64,000 nucleotides of DNA from an uncultured Bacteroidales bacterium (GTDB lineage: Bacteria > Bacteroidota > Bacteroidia > Bacteroidales > Muribaculaceae): positions 1 through 64,000 of the forward strand of contig CAMWPM010000006.1 in assembly GCA_947176235.1 (NCBI GenBank), read 5' to 3'. The notes under the pieces were generated by a model. It worked only from the letters and a program-made list of their open reading frames with translations. It made no database searches and was not told where the DNA came from. A program made the translations under genes and the position numbers. This document shows positions 8,680 to 16,373 of the stretch, in pieces; the first letter of the stretch is position 1, and every line of letters starts with the position of its first letter.

Positions 8680-8830
8680 GCAATCTTTTCGGTTGGGCTC
8701 TGGTAAAGCCGCGGGTCAAGATCAGGAAAAAGAAGCCTGTGCCCTCCAGTATGGAGGACGCACCGGGCAAGCTTTGACCTTTCTGTCGACCCTCAGTCAG
8801 ATTTACCAGATTTAACCGAATCGAGTTGAG
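8680..8830 (-). ncRNA. rod-shaped structured RNA, 6S-like candidate or operon leader
   Basis: Nested complementary arms form one long interrupted rod. CGGTT 8690-8694 pairs with AACCG 8814-8818, CTGGTAAA 8699-8706 with TTTACCAG 8802-8809, GGTCAAG 8714-8720 with CTTTGACC 8772-8779, and CCTCC 8743-8747 with GGAGG 8753-8757 (loop of five). An asymmetric internal loop of about 22 by 6 nt separates outer and inner stems, as in 6S RNA. Minus strand is favoured because a TATATTTG -7 box lies upstream (8917-8924) and a hairpin follows at 8638-8675. Alternatives are a cis-acting leader of the downstream operon or an RNA partner of that system. No long ORF is conserved through it. Confidence 0.45.
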
Positions 8831-8848
8831 TCAATGCATGTCAATGCA
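8830..8848. repeat. 9-bp direct repeat GTCAATGCA
   Basis: Two perfect copies (8830-8838 and 8840-8848) separated by 1 bp, just 5' of the rod-shaped RNA on the minus strand. It could be a protein-binding direct repeat; nothing more can be said. Confidence 0.6.
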
Positions 8849-8916
8849 AGTCGTTATGTGTGCAAGATATTATTTGTTATGTCTTTTTCGTAGGTTAAAG
8901 TATTTGAGTTATACTG

Positions 8917-8924
8917 CAAATATA
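8917..8924 (-). promoter_or_regulatory. -7 box upstream of the structured RNA and the four-gene operon
   Basis: TATATTTG on the minus strand is a perfect TAnnTTTG element; a matching TTTG about 20 bp upstream is not seen. It is the only good promoter-like box between here and the zinc-finger gene, so RNA and operon may share it. Confidence 0.4.
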
Positions 8925-9172
8925 CGAATAATTTGGAGACGGAAGGATATGTTGCACAACATGTTTTTTTACAGGCTTCGGGGATAAAGGTAGGGTGGAG
9001 GTGTCGCGATTTTCGTGACGGATTGGGATTTTTGAGGTACGGAATGCTGGGTTATGGGGATTTTGGTTATCTTTGTGATGAATAATGTTGGTGCCGGGTA
9101 GTGCATTTATGACTGATTCTGACCGGTAGGCTTATATACGTTTGATAAATTTCTAACTAATTGATAAAAATA

Positions 9173-9670
9173 ATGAGACAGATGAAGATGGTGGTGATTT
9201 CGGCTGCGGTGGCGATCGCGGGTGTGATCAATGGTGCGGTGGCTTACGGACAGTCTCCGGTGCTGAGGCATGTGATGGACATAAGGGCTGAGATCAGCGG
9301 CGCATACAACGGGGGGAAGGCTCCACACGGGGAGCGTGTGGTGATCCCGATCACGGGTGGTGAGGTGACCGGTGATGTGAAGGGGAAGATAATCCCCGGG
9401 GGTGTGGACTATCAGCTTGTGGACGGTGGTAGGGCTCGCGGTGAGCTGTGTGCAATCTATTCGATAATGACTGAGGATTCAACGCTGATTAATGTGAGGA
9501 ATGAGGGGATTAATTGCTGGGGCGAGGGGAATCAGTATTTCATGACTTCGCCTCGATTTGAATGCAATGTCGACAGTAAATACGGGTGGCTTAATGACCG
9601 TATTTTCGTGTGCCGACCTGTGGGGTTCGAGCCGGGTGCGATTGTGCTGAGGGTCTGGGCTGTGGAGTGA
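9173..9670 (+). CDS. secreted DUF3237 (UPF0311) family protein
   Basis: 165 residues from the ATG at 9173; the frame extends to a TTG 12 nt upstream that I do not favour. A signal peptide (MRQMKMVVISAAVAIAGV, then AVAYG) suggests export. The mature part follows the DUF3237 pattern: GGEVTGDVKGKIIPGGVDY, a C-terminal MTSPRFE, then YGWLNDRIFVC and a closing VLRVWAVE. DUF3237 proteins are lipocalin-like beta barrels of unknown function. The gene stands alone between the structured-RNA region and a terminator, on the opposite strand to both neighbours. Confidence 0.82.
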   Translation: MRQMKMVVISAAVAIAGVINGAVAYGQSPVLRHVMDIRAEISGAYNGGKAPHGERVVIPITGGEVTGDVKGKIIPGGVDYQLVDGGRARGELCAIYSIMTEDSTLINVRNEGINCWGEGNQYFMTSPRFECNVDSKYGWLNDRIFVCRPVGFEPGAIVLRVWAVE

Positions 9671-9676
9671 AGTAAA

Positions 9677-9704
9677 AAAAGCTCGCATCCGCGAGCTTTT
9701 TTGT
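9677..9704 (+). terminator. rho-independent terminator of the DUF3237 gene
   Basis: AGCTCGC, loop ATCC, GCGAGCT followed by a run of T's, 7 nt after the stop codon. Confidence 0.9.
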
Positions 9705-9769
9705 GTGGAGTGGAGGTGGATGGACTTGTTCCTAACACTCCAAATATCGCTATATCAATTATATACAAA

Positions 9770-9799
9770 TTCAAAATTTGAAATAGTAACGAGTGTTAA
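9770..9799. repeat. left copy of an imperfect direct repeat flanking the toxin-antitoxin island
   Basis: TTCAAAATTT, GAAA, TAGTAACGAGT, G, TTAA. The right copy at 12442-12465 reads TTCAAAATTT, TAGTAACGAGT, TAA without the GAAA insert. The pair encloses about 2.7 kb of AT-rich cassette genes. It could be a recombination scar or attachment-like site; no recombinase gene is present. Confidence 0.45.
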
Positions 9800-9941
9800 A
9801 CTGACCTCTGCCTGCATCCTCAACGACTCCGAGACACGTTCTAATCTTGTTACAAAAGAAGAAAATTTTCTCCATCCACACAAGTCCGAGGGCTCATTTA
9901 AGCTATTCTTTTATAAACTGTTAAATGCACTTGAACTTCCT

Positions 9942-10211
9942 TTAAAACAATTCTGAATGTGTGCCGAATCTTACCAACTTGATTATGTCGGATTCCTTAT
10001 CCCACCATATCAGTAGTGTGTCGTTTTCCACATGGCATTCCATGTGTCCACGATAATTGCCCGCCAGTGGGTGAGGTTTGTTTTCTTCAGGTATTGGCAA
10101 TTCATATTGAAGCAATCCGAGAATGGACTCCAATTTCTCGATAACCTTAGGCCGATTTTTATATCGTTTGAGATCCTTCTTAAATTGAGTTGTTATCTTC
10201 AGAGTCTTCAT
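9942..10211 (-). CDS. YafQ/RelE-family toxin
   Basis: 89 residues, the normal size for YafQ-type mRNA interferases that cut mRNA on the ribosome. It begins with a basic TTQFKKDLKRYKNR helix. The family's HPLAGNYRGHMECH block (H47, H56, H60) is followed by WWD at 69-71, then GTHSELF with H85 and terminal F89. These match the positions of the His, Asp, His and Phe catalytic set of E. coli YafQ. The start codon overlaps the antitoxin stop by ATGA. Antitoxin-first order is as in dinJ-yafQ. Confidence 0.9.
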   Translation of the reverse strand: MKTLKITTQFKKDLKRYKNRPKVIEKLESILGLLQYELPIPEENKPHPLAGNYRGHMECHVENDTLLIWWDKESDIIKLVRFGTHSELF

Positions 10212-10456
10212 AGAGAATCAACGAAGTTGCGGAAGTTGGAGAGGTCGAGTGTCTCTAAATTATCAGATGTTTCAGCCTCCTTCATCGCAGCTAAGGTTGT
10301 CTTATTCGGCTTTTCCGAAACAAAAGCGAGGAGCACACTCTCAACAAGATTGTTAAGACTGCGGTTATGTTTCTTAGCCTCTATCTGGAGACGTTCCAGC
10401 AAATTTTCACTTAATCGAAACGAGGTCTGTTTTCTTGTTACTGATGCTGTATTCAT
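10208..10456 (-). CDS. ribbon-helix-helix antitoxin (RelB/DinJ-like)
   Basis: 82 residues from the ATG at 10454-10456. A longer upstream frame is rejected because the promoter lies inside it. A ribbon-helix-helix fold is suggested by KQTSFRLSENLLERLQIEAK followed by NRSLNNLVESVLLAF; the remaining C-terminal tail would wrap the toxin. It would repress its own promoter through the inverted repeat over the -7 box. Translationally coupled to the YafQ-like toxin. Confidence 0.82.
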   Translation of the reverse strand: MNTASVTRKQTSFRLSENLLERLQIEAKKHNRSLNNLVESVLLAFVSEKPNKTTLAAMKEAETSDNLETLDLSNFRNFVDSL

Positions 10457-10473
10457 AGTTATACCATTTTGTA

Positions 10474-10508
10474 ATGCAAAGATAGTGCATTTGTATAACA
10501 TATCCAAA
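10474..10508 (-). promoter_or_regulatory. antitoxin-toxin promoter with overlapping operator-like inverted repeat
   Basis: On the minus strand, TTTG (10505-10508), 20 bp, then TATCTTTG (10477-10484): a full Bacteroidetes promoter. The inverted repeat ATGCA (10486-10490) / TGCAT (10474-10478) with a 7-nt spacer straddles the -7 box and is a candidate RHH operator for autorepression. Confidence 0.75.
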
Positions 10509-10570
10509 TTCCGATGGTTCAAGTGCTGATTTGTAGAGTCCAACAGCAATAATCTTTCTATTCAAGGTAC

Positions 10571-10852
10571 TTAAAGATTACTATTTATCTCAGCAACCTG
10601 AATAATAGGATGACCCAGCACGTTTTCTATTGATGATATAGTATCAATAGTAAAGTTATGAGTACCTCTCATCCATTTACTGATTTCAGACTCCTTCTTA
10701 CCAAGCATATTGGCAAGATCCTTTTGTTTAAGGCCTCTTGCTTCTAAAATGGCGTGTATTCTGTCTACAATAAGGAATGACAGAGATACGCTTCTACGGA
10801 CTTCAGGCGAAACTTTAGCCCGGCGAGCTTCTATAATACTACTTCTTTTCAT
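10571..10852 (-). CDS. XRE-family helix-turn-helix antitoxin (HigA-like)
   Basis: 93 residues. The HTH is clear: RIHAILEARGLKQKDLANML, then KKESEISKWMRGTHNFT and a third helix TIDTISSIENVLG. Its start lies inside the upstream toxin gene (14 bp overlap), so the order is toxin then antitoxin, as in higBA. It would bind both toxin and promoter. Confidence 0.85.
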   Translation of the reverse strand: MKRSSIIEARRAKVSPEVRRSVSLSFLIVDRIHAILEARGLKQKDLANMLGKKESEISKWMRGTHNFTIDTISSIENVLGHPIIQVAEINSNL

Positions 10853-11324
10853 CGCGGGTAAAATTTAGATTTCCTATAATCTCTTTATCTACTATATAAA
10901 GGGTACCATTTGACAATCTGGAAGAAATAAAGCGACTCGTATCAACAAGCATCTCTACATATTCAGCTAATGTCTCGCTTTCTTGCCAAGTAGCACAGTC
11001 TTTTACTCCACCATTGCCAAAAACAAGTATCTTATCTGAAAGACGAATACAGTAAAGGCGTAGATTACTTGTTTCAATAGGTATCGCACTAACTCCATCG
11101 CCAAACTTACCCTCATAGCGGAAATATCTTTCTAAGGCACCACTTTCACCAATCCTATCAAGCCAAGCGATTATGGTGTCAATGTCATGATCGTATTCGC
11201 TACCTTCTGGAAACTTCTCAAAGAACCTTTCAAGTTCAGAGAGTTCTTCCTCGTCGAGTCGAACACTATAGAAATTCACGGCCTCGTGCTCTTCAATCAG
11301 TTCTATTGAATATTTCTGCGTCAT
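10839..11324 (-). CDS. putative HigB/Gp49-like toxin
   Basis: 161 residues, with no strong catalytic signature. The central part (SNLRLYCIRLSDKILVFGNGG then VKDCATWQESETLAEYVEML) resembles the strand-turn-strand core of RelE/HigB-like and phage Gp49-like toxins. The acidic N-terminal extension (EEELSELERFFEK) is typical of the Bacteroidetes variant. Position directly before an overlapping XRE gene and a dedicated strong promoter support a toxin role. It could instead be another stress or immunity protein paired with an XRE regulator. Confidence 0.6.
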   Translation of the reverse strand: MTQKYSIELIEEHEAVNFYSVRLDEEELSELERFFEKFPEGSEYDHDIDTIIAWLDRIGESGALERYFRYEGKFGDGVSAIPIETSNLRLYCIRLSDKILVFGNGGVKDCATWQESETLAEYVEMLVDTSRFISSRLSNGTLYIVDKEIIGNLNFTRDEKK

Positions 11325-11347
11325 ACTTAACTTATAAATTAACTATG

Positions 11348-11379
11348 CAAAGTTAGCAACTCTTTTCCAATATAACAAA
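11348..11379 (-). promoter_or_regulatory. promoter of the HigBA-like pair
   Basis: On the minus strand, TTTG (11376-11379), 20 bp, then TAACTTTG (11348-11355); the ATG follows 24 nt downstream. Confidence 0.8.
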
Positions 11380-11399
11380 AAATTCACCTTAAAGTTAAG

Positions 11400-11788
11400 T
11401 CGGCTATTTGTTTTTATTCACATCGAAGAAAACTCCGAGAGGCACAACGGCAGAGGCATTGTAATCGCAAGCGAACACTCCGATTAAGTGATGATGCCGT
11501 CAACGGCGTTCCACTGGCTACACTACCGCAGACCGCATCATCGCAATATTTGAGAGGACTAAACACCGAGAGGCTTACGGTCTTTGCAGGTTGCTCCGCA
11601 AGCTTCGCTGTACCTGCTTTCGCCTTTAAGCCACTCCGTGTTCTTAACGCCCTCTCCATACTCAATCTTTTCAGAGCCGTTGCGCCACTCTACGTTTATC
11701 AGCAGTCCACGGTTCGAGACAGTGATAATCCGTATTCGTTTCTTGTCGGCTTATCACAGACTCGCCTTTCGGGGACTGGCTTGTGCCA
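11400..11788. other. gene-free GC-richer segment between cassette genes
   Basis: About 390 bp whose base composition is richer in G and C than the genes on either side. It holds GCCGT/ACGGC (11497-11508) nested inside a larger inverted repeat, GATGATGC (about 11489) with GCATCATC (about 11532). Short frames exist on both strands but show no recognisable domain. It may be a degraded gene or a dispersed intergenic element; I cannot tell which. Confidence 0.4.
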
Positions 11789-12154
11789 TTATTCTATTTC
11801 ATAATCAGACTGAGACAAGATAGCCAGTGCTTTATCGAAATTCTCAGACTTGACAAGCACATAATCGGTGTTAAAAGTTGAGATAACAAATATTCCAATC
11901 TTATTTTCAGCCAAAATATTTGAAATTTTGGATAATATTCCAATCATTGAGAAATCAAGAATACCCTCGATTCTGAATCCTTTCCATCCGTCTTCTCTTT
12001 CAATAGTATTGTGGGGCGTTTTCTCGGTCTGGCACACTAAGGAAATCTCTTCATCAGTCTTTCCGATGAAATAGAAATTATCATTCAGATCTATATCTAT
12101 TTCTGATGAAACTTTGCAGACGGTGAGATTGTATGGAAGTTTTTTAAGTATCAT
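11789..12154 (-). CDS. ACT-domain protein (CASTOR/COG3603-like)
   Basis: 121 residues. The N-terminal half (LTVCKVSSEIDIDLNDNFYF) and the C-terminal half (LDFSMIGILSKISNILAENK, then IGIFVISTFNTDYVLVKSEN) form the two-lobed ACT arrangement of the COG3603 family. These are small stand-alone putative amino-acid-binding proteins of unknown role. A TAACTTTG -7 box lies upstream (12187-12194, minus strand). It looks like a single-gene passenger of the cassette island. Confidence 0.75.
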   Translation of the reverse strand: MILKKLPYNLTVCKVSSEIDIDLNDNFYFIGKTDEEISLVCQTEKTPHNTIEREDGWKGFRIEGILDFSMIGILSKISNILAENKIGIFVISTFNTDYVLVKSENFDKALAILSQSDYEIE

Positions 12155-12425
12155 ATTTAAGTATCATATTATAGTAATTTAGAATGCAAAGTTAATTATT
12201 TTCAGTGAGTTTTTCAGTAGCCAATATGTTGTGATTCGTTTTCACCGGCGCGGACTCTACGCTCCAATTTATTGCCGTACCATCTACTAAGGAAGCCTTG
12301 CTTGCTCGTAATTGAAAATGTGAGGAGCCGGGCTATTCTTTTGCCTTTCGACTGAGAAATCTCCAGACGTAAAAATGTGTAACTAACGCTATATCAAGCT
12401 TTTATTCTTATAATCGCCACTATTC

Positions 12426-12459
12426 CGTTACTATTTTGATTTTCAAAATTTTAGTAACG
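12426..12459. repeat. perfect inverted repeat next to the right-hand direct repeat
   Basis: CGTTACTA (12426-12433) and TAGTAACG (12452-12459), with inner TTTTGA/TCAAAA arms. It could be a terminator-like hairpin or a recombination core; it overlaps the 12442-12465 repeat copy. Confidence 0.6.
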
Positions 12460-12465
12460 AGTTAA
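12442..12465. repeat. right copy of the island-flanking direct repeat
   Basis: TTCAAAATTT directly followed by TAGTAACGAGT and TAA; partner of 9770-9799. It lies 130 bp beyond the 3' end of ssrA, a common integration neighbourhood. Confidence 0.45.
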
Positions 12466-12525
12466 TAACGAATTTCGGTCTGTTGCGGTCTTTTTTCGGT
12501 CCTTAATCCGAAAGGATAAGACATG

Positions 12526-12559
12526 AAAAAACCTCGGAACTATCTGATAGTCCGAGGTT
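12526..12559 (-). terminator. ssrA terminator
   Basis: On the minus strand AACCTCGGA pairs with TCCGAGGTT (12530-12538 with 12551-12559) around an inner CTATC/GATAG, followed by six U's. It sits about 40 nt after the tmRNA 3' end. Confidence 0.88.
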
Positions 12560-12596
12560 TGACTTCTTTTGTCCGAAGAAGTTTGGTAGTACATAG

Positions 12597-12993
12597 TGGA
12601 GATGGAGGGGGTTGAACCCTCGTCCAAACGCGGAATTAATGAGCTTTCTACATGCTTAGTCACTACTTGGTTTTCGTGGCACCACAGGCAAGCGACGACC
12701 AATGGTGTCCTTATCCTCTAAAGTTTCGGAATCATCGCGAGGCTTTCAGATTCCTATTCCCGATTTACCTGCACCACCTGTTCGATCCGTCTCGGGACGT
12801 TGACAATCGGGTGATGTCTTGTCTCAGCAACTGTTGCCGAGATTAAGCTGATCTACTGTACTTCAATCAAGCAGCAAGAGCGTAGTTGTTTTCGCCATTT
12901 AAATTTTTGATGTCCCAGATTAAAGAGCGTAGCCATCATTGCTCTGCATGCTTACTTCACCACTTCTACACGCTGTCAAAACCGGTCATCCCC
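12597..12993 (-). ncRNA. ssrA: tmRNA
   Basis: Transfer-messenger RNA for trans-translation. The 5' end GGGGATGACCGG pairs with the 3' end CATCTCC to make the tRNA-like acceptor stem. The T-arm GGGTTCAACCC is near the 3' end and the tag frame GGC GAA AAC AAC TAC GCT CTT GCT GCT TGA encodes GENNYALAA then stop, the known Bacteroides-type tag. The genome has CTA rather than CCA after the discriminator A, so CCA must be added enzymatically. Length of about 397 nt is normal. The minus-strand terminator is at 12526-12559. Confidence 0.96.
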
Positions 12994-13064
12994 GTGTTGA
13001 CTTACGCCGAAAGGCGACATAAGGGATGCAAAGGTAGGAAACGGCGCGGAAATGAACAAGCGTT

Positions 13065-13424
13065 TTATAGATTATTAACAGTGCCGGTGGGGCCGGCGAG
13101 GCTGTCGGAAGGCTCAGCTTCGGCGGTTTCTGTCTGCATCAGGGCTGTGTACTTGGCTTCGAGGAGCTGCTGGATGCTGTCGGCGAGGTCGTCGATGCGT
13201 TCGCGGCGCTCGGGTGTAAGCTTTACGTCGTCCATCTCGAATGCCTGAACGATGTCGTTGAGGCTTACGAGATAGCCGGCGTAGGATGCGGGGGAGGAAA
13301 TTGTGTCGATGATGGCGGGCTGTTCCTGGAGGGTGGAGACGAAGTCATCGTAGTTGCGTGTGGCGCCACCACATGATGCAAGGATGGCGGCGAGGACGAT
13401 GGAGGATATAAGGGGGAGTCGCAT
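13065..13424 (-). CDS. small lipoprotein, unknown function
   Basis: About 119 residues from the ATG at 13422-13424. The signal peptide MRLPLISSIVLAAILASC ends in a lipobox (LASC), so the mature protein would be a lipidated periplasmic or outer-membrane protein. The remainder is acidic and helical (LTPERRERIDDLADSIQQLL) with no recognised domain. It starts about 30 bp after the MFS carrier stop and is probably co-transcribed with it. Confidence 0.72.
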   Translation of the reverse strand: MRLPLISSIVLAAILASCGGATRNYDDFVSTLQEQPAIIDTISSPASYAGYLVSLNDIVQAFEMDDVKLTPERRERIDDLADSIQQLLEAKYTALMQTETAEAEPSDSLAGPTGTVNNL

Positions 13425-13453
13425 ATTCAAATTTCAGTGTTAATGGTGAATGG

Positions 13454-15331
13454 TCAGTCTTCTTTGATGATGGTGACGCAGCATGCGCCGATGATGAGGG
13501 AGATGCCTGCCACGATCATCATGGTTGCCTGTGGTGCAAGTTCGGCGGGATTGCCGAGAAGGGTGAGAATCCAGCCGCCGGCAAGGGCTCCGACGATCTG
13601 GGGAACGCAGATGGAGCAGTTGAAGAGTCCGAGATAGGTGCCGATGTTGCCGCCGCGGAGGGAGTTGGTGAGGATGGTGAATGGCCATGCAAGCATTGCC
13701 GCCCAAGCGCAACCGATAAGGACGAAGGAGATGAAGAGCATGTAGGGGTTGGTGAACATGCCTGCGGTGATGAAGCCGACGGCTCCGAGGAGGAGGGAGA
13801 GGGAGTAGGAGAATTTGCGGCTTCGGAACATCGGGAGGATTACTGCCCAGATGACGGATCCGATTGCCTGAATGGCGAAGAGGATGCCGACCCAGTTGCC
13901 GGCGTCGTTGTACTGGGGTGACTCGGTGTTGAGGACGATTGAGGTCTTGTAGGTGGCTCGGGAGGCGTCGCGGAGAGTGACGTGGGACACTTCGTCGAGG
14001 AAGAGCGCTCCGGTGGATGGCTCGTGGGTGTAGATGCCTACGAGCTGGAGGGGAACGTTGCCGGATAGGCGGGAGAGATGGTCGACAAGTGTGATGGATT
14101 TTGCGCCGTCAAGTGCTACGGGTTTTCCATCGACAAGGATCTCGGGGTTGGGTTCAAGTGGAATTGGTGTGGCAAAGGAATAGTCGGCAACGCCGTTGGT
14201 CGAGGCTATGAATCCGTCGGAGGCGAGGGTGCGGGAGAGGGGGATGCCGAGGGCGGGTGCTGTGATGCTGACGGGTCCGGTGATGTGGAATTCGGGGACG
14301 TTGCGGCTGACTTCGGTGACTGATGTTCCGGGGATGAAGCGTCCGTCGGGGAGTGTGATTCCGGCAACGGTGGCTTTGCCGTGGGCGAGGATGAGGGTGG
14401 AGTCGGGGAGGAGGACGTACTTGGCGTTGTAGGTGGCGGCAACGTGTCCGTCGACTATTTCGTTAATGCCGTTGATGGTGAGTGTGGCGGGGGTGTCGAA
14501 TGCGTTCTTAGCCACGGTGCCGTTGGTGTAGGTCCACATGAAGAGGAATGCGAACCAGCAGAAGAACTGGACGAGTGAGACGGTCCAGAAGGTGCGGGGG
14601 GCTTCGACGAGCAGACGCCACATGCTTTTCTTGGGCGCGGAGTCGGATTCGGTGTCGGGTCCGCCGTTGTATTCGGCGTAGACGTGGGGGGGCCACTCCT
14701 TGATCTTGATGAGGGAGTAGAGGACGCAGAGGAGGAGGATGGCGGCTCCGATATAGAAGGAGTAGACGACGGTGGGGGGGATGACGCCTTCGGCGGCGGT
14801 GTTCTCAAATCCGAGCCATGTGAGGAGGAAGGGGAACACAAATCCCACGATGCTTCCGGCATTGCAGAGGAAGCTCTGGATGGAGTAGGCAAGTCCTTTC
14901 TGCCGCTGGTTGACCATGTCGCCGACGAGCATCTTGAATGGCTGCATAGCCATGTTGATGGATGTGTCGAGAAGCATGAGGGCGAAGAGTCCGATGAGGA
15001 TGGCGGAGGATACGGTGAGACCGAAGCTTCCGGCATTGGGCAGGAGGCACATCACGGCTACTGCGATGAGGGCTCCGACGATCAGGTAGGGGAGACGGCG
15101 CCCGAGGCGTGTCCAGGTCTTATCGGAGGCTGATCCGACGATGGGCTGGACGATGAGTCCCATAAGCGGGGGGAGGATCCAGAAGTAGCTTAAATCGTGG
15201 GGGTCGGCGCCGAGTGTGGCGAAGATGCGGGAAACGTTGGCGCTCTGGAGAGCGTAGGCAATCTGCACTCCGAAGAAGCCGAAGCTAAGATTCCAGAGCT
15301 TCCAGAAGCTCAAATCGGGTTTTTGTTTCAT
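13454..15331 (-). CDS. MFS sugar transporter (SLC45-like) with large periplasmic insertion
   Basis: 625 residues against about 430-490 usual for this group. The N-terminal half is classic: WKLWNLSFGFFGVQIAYALQ, the SDKTWTRLGRRLPY loop-2 motif and SINMAMQPFKMLVGD. After TM7 (WFAFLFMWTYTNG, about 258-272) a hydrophilic beta-rich segment of roughly 190 residues (about 280-475) is inserted. Then the expected YNDAGNWVGILFAIQAI helix resumes and TM8-12 follow. Family members carry glucosides such as maltose or sucrose (family knowledge); the substrate here is unknown. It is first in a two-gene unit with a lipoprotein. Confidence 0.85.
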   Translation of the reverse strand: MKQKPDLSFWKLWNLSFGFFGVQIAYALQSANVSRIFATLGADPHDLSYFWILPPLMGLIVQPIVGSASDKTWTRLGRRLPYLIVGALIAVAVMCLLPNAGSFGLTVSSAILIGLFALMLLDTSINMAMQPFKMLVGDMVNQRQKGLAYSIQSFLCNAGSIVGFVFPFLLTWLGFENTAAEGVIPPTVVYSFYIGAAILLLCVLYSLIKIKEWPPHVYAEYNGGPDTESDSAPKKSMWRLLVEAPRTFWTVSLVQFFCWFAFLFMWTYTNGTVAKNAFDTPATLTINGINEIVDGHVAATYNAKYVLLPDSTLILAHGKATVAGITLPDGRFIPGTSVTEVSRNVPEFHITGPVSITAPALGIPLSRTLASDGFIASTNGVADYSFATPIPLEPNPEILVDGKPVALDGAKSITLVDHLSRLSGNVPLQLVGIYTHEPSTGALFLDEVSHVTLRDASRATYKTSIVLNTESPQYNDAGNWVGILFAIQAIGSVIWAVILPMFRSRKFSYSLSLLLGAVGFITAGMFTNPYMLFISFVLIGCAWAAMLAWPFTILTNSLRGGNIGTYLGLFNCSICVPQIVGALAGGWILTLLGNPAELAPQATMMIVAGISLIIGACCVTIIKED

Positions 15332-15395
15332 GGAAAAGGTATGAGATAAGAAATTGGAATGTGAGTAATCGAACGTAACGGGAGGAGAGAGGTGA

Positions 15396-16238
15396 TTATT
15401 CGACGAGTGAGTAGAGCCACGCTATCTCCTCAGCCCAGCGGGAGGGCTCGGGGGTCTCGAGGATCATGGGTATGCCGTCGATGCGGGGATCGTTCATGAG
15501 GAGGCGGAAGAATTCGGTGCCGATCTCGCCCTGCCCGAGGGGGGCGTGGCGGTCGACGTGGGATGCGACGCCTTTTTTTGAATCGTTGATGTGCATTCCT
15601 GAGAGATATTTGAAACCGATGACGCGGTCAAAGTCAGCCCAGGTGGCTTCGTAGGCTTCGGGGGTGGTGAGGTCGTAGCCGGCGGCGAGGGTGTGGCAGG
15701 TGTCGACGCATACGCCTACCCGGCTCTTGTCGTTGACTCCGGCGATGATGCGGGCGATCTGCTCCCATGTGAATCCGAGGTTGGAGCCTTGCCCGGCGGT
15801 GTTCTCAATCACGGCTTTAACGCCCGGGGTGGCGTCGAGGGCGAGGTTGATTGACTCGGCGATGAGGTCGAGGCATTTGTCGGGGTCCATGAGCTTGAGG
15901 TGGCTTCCGGGATGGAAGTTGAGCATGGTCAGTCCAAGCTGGGCACAACGCGCGAGCTCGTCGGCGAATGCTTCGCGTGACATCTGCAGTTTTTCGGGGT
16001 CGGGTGCTCCGAGATTGATCAGGTAGCTGTCGTGGGGGAGAATGACCGAAGGATCGAAGCCGAGTCGGGAACAGTTGTCGCGGAAGGCTGTGGCTTCGGC
16101 GGGAGAGATCTCCTTGGATTTCCAGCGGGAGGGGTTGCGTGTGAAAAGTGCAAATGCACGGGCACCGATAGCTTCGGCAGCTAGCGGGGAGTGGGAAACA
16201 CCACCTTCAGTGGAGACGTGGGCACCGATGAACTTCAT
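15396..16238 (-). CDS. nfo: endonuclease IV (AP endonuclease)
   Basis: Zinc-dependent abasic-site endonuclease of base excision repair, TIM-barrel fold, 280 residues as usual. The metal ligands lie in the family motifs [60 protein letters not shown] and MILETPE. Start MKFIGAHVS is standard. It stands alone, 64 bp upstream of the MFS gene and separated from fbp by about 135 bp with no obvious gene. Confidence 0.96.
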   Translation of the reverse strand: MKFIGAHVSTEGGVSHSPLAAEAIGARAFALFTRNPSRWKSKEISPAEATAFRDNCSRLGFDPSVILPHDSYLINLGAPDPEKLQMSREAFADELARCAQLGLTMLNFHPGSHLKLMDPDKCLDLIAESINLALDATPGVKAVIENTAGQGSNLGFTWEQIARIIAGVNDKSRVGVCVDTCHTLAAGYDLTTPEAYEATWADFDRVIGFKYLSGMHINDSKKGVASHVDRHAPLGQGEIGTEFFRLLMNDPRIDGIPMILETPEPSRWAEEIAWLYSLVE

Positions 16239-16373
16239 GCGGGAATAGAGTAAGGATTAATCACAAATCGTAGGGCCGCGATGCCGCGGGAGGGAGTAAG
16301 AATCGGACGGCAAAAGGCGTTAAAGTCCACAAATTTATGAAAAAAATCCGGGAGAGGACGAAAAAAGGGGTGA

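Noticed and set aside
9705-9956. Plus-strand 83-codon ORF between the DUF3237 terminator and the YafQ-like toxin
   Set aside because: It starts in the terminator's shadow, overlaps the direct repeat and the toxin's end, and has no domain or plausible composition.
11414-11665. Minus-strand 83-codon ORF in the GC-richer segment
   Set aside because: No domain, promoter or neighbour support, and another frame on the opposite strand is equally open; kept only as part of the unassigned segment.
9773-12465. Integron-like gene cassette array
   Set aside because: No integrase and no repeated attC-like site between each cassette; only flanking repeats are seen.
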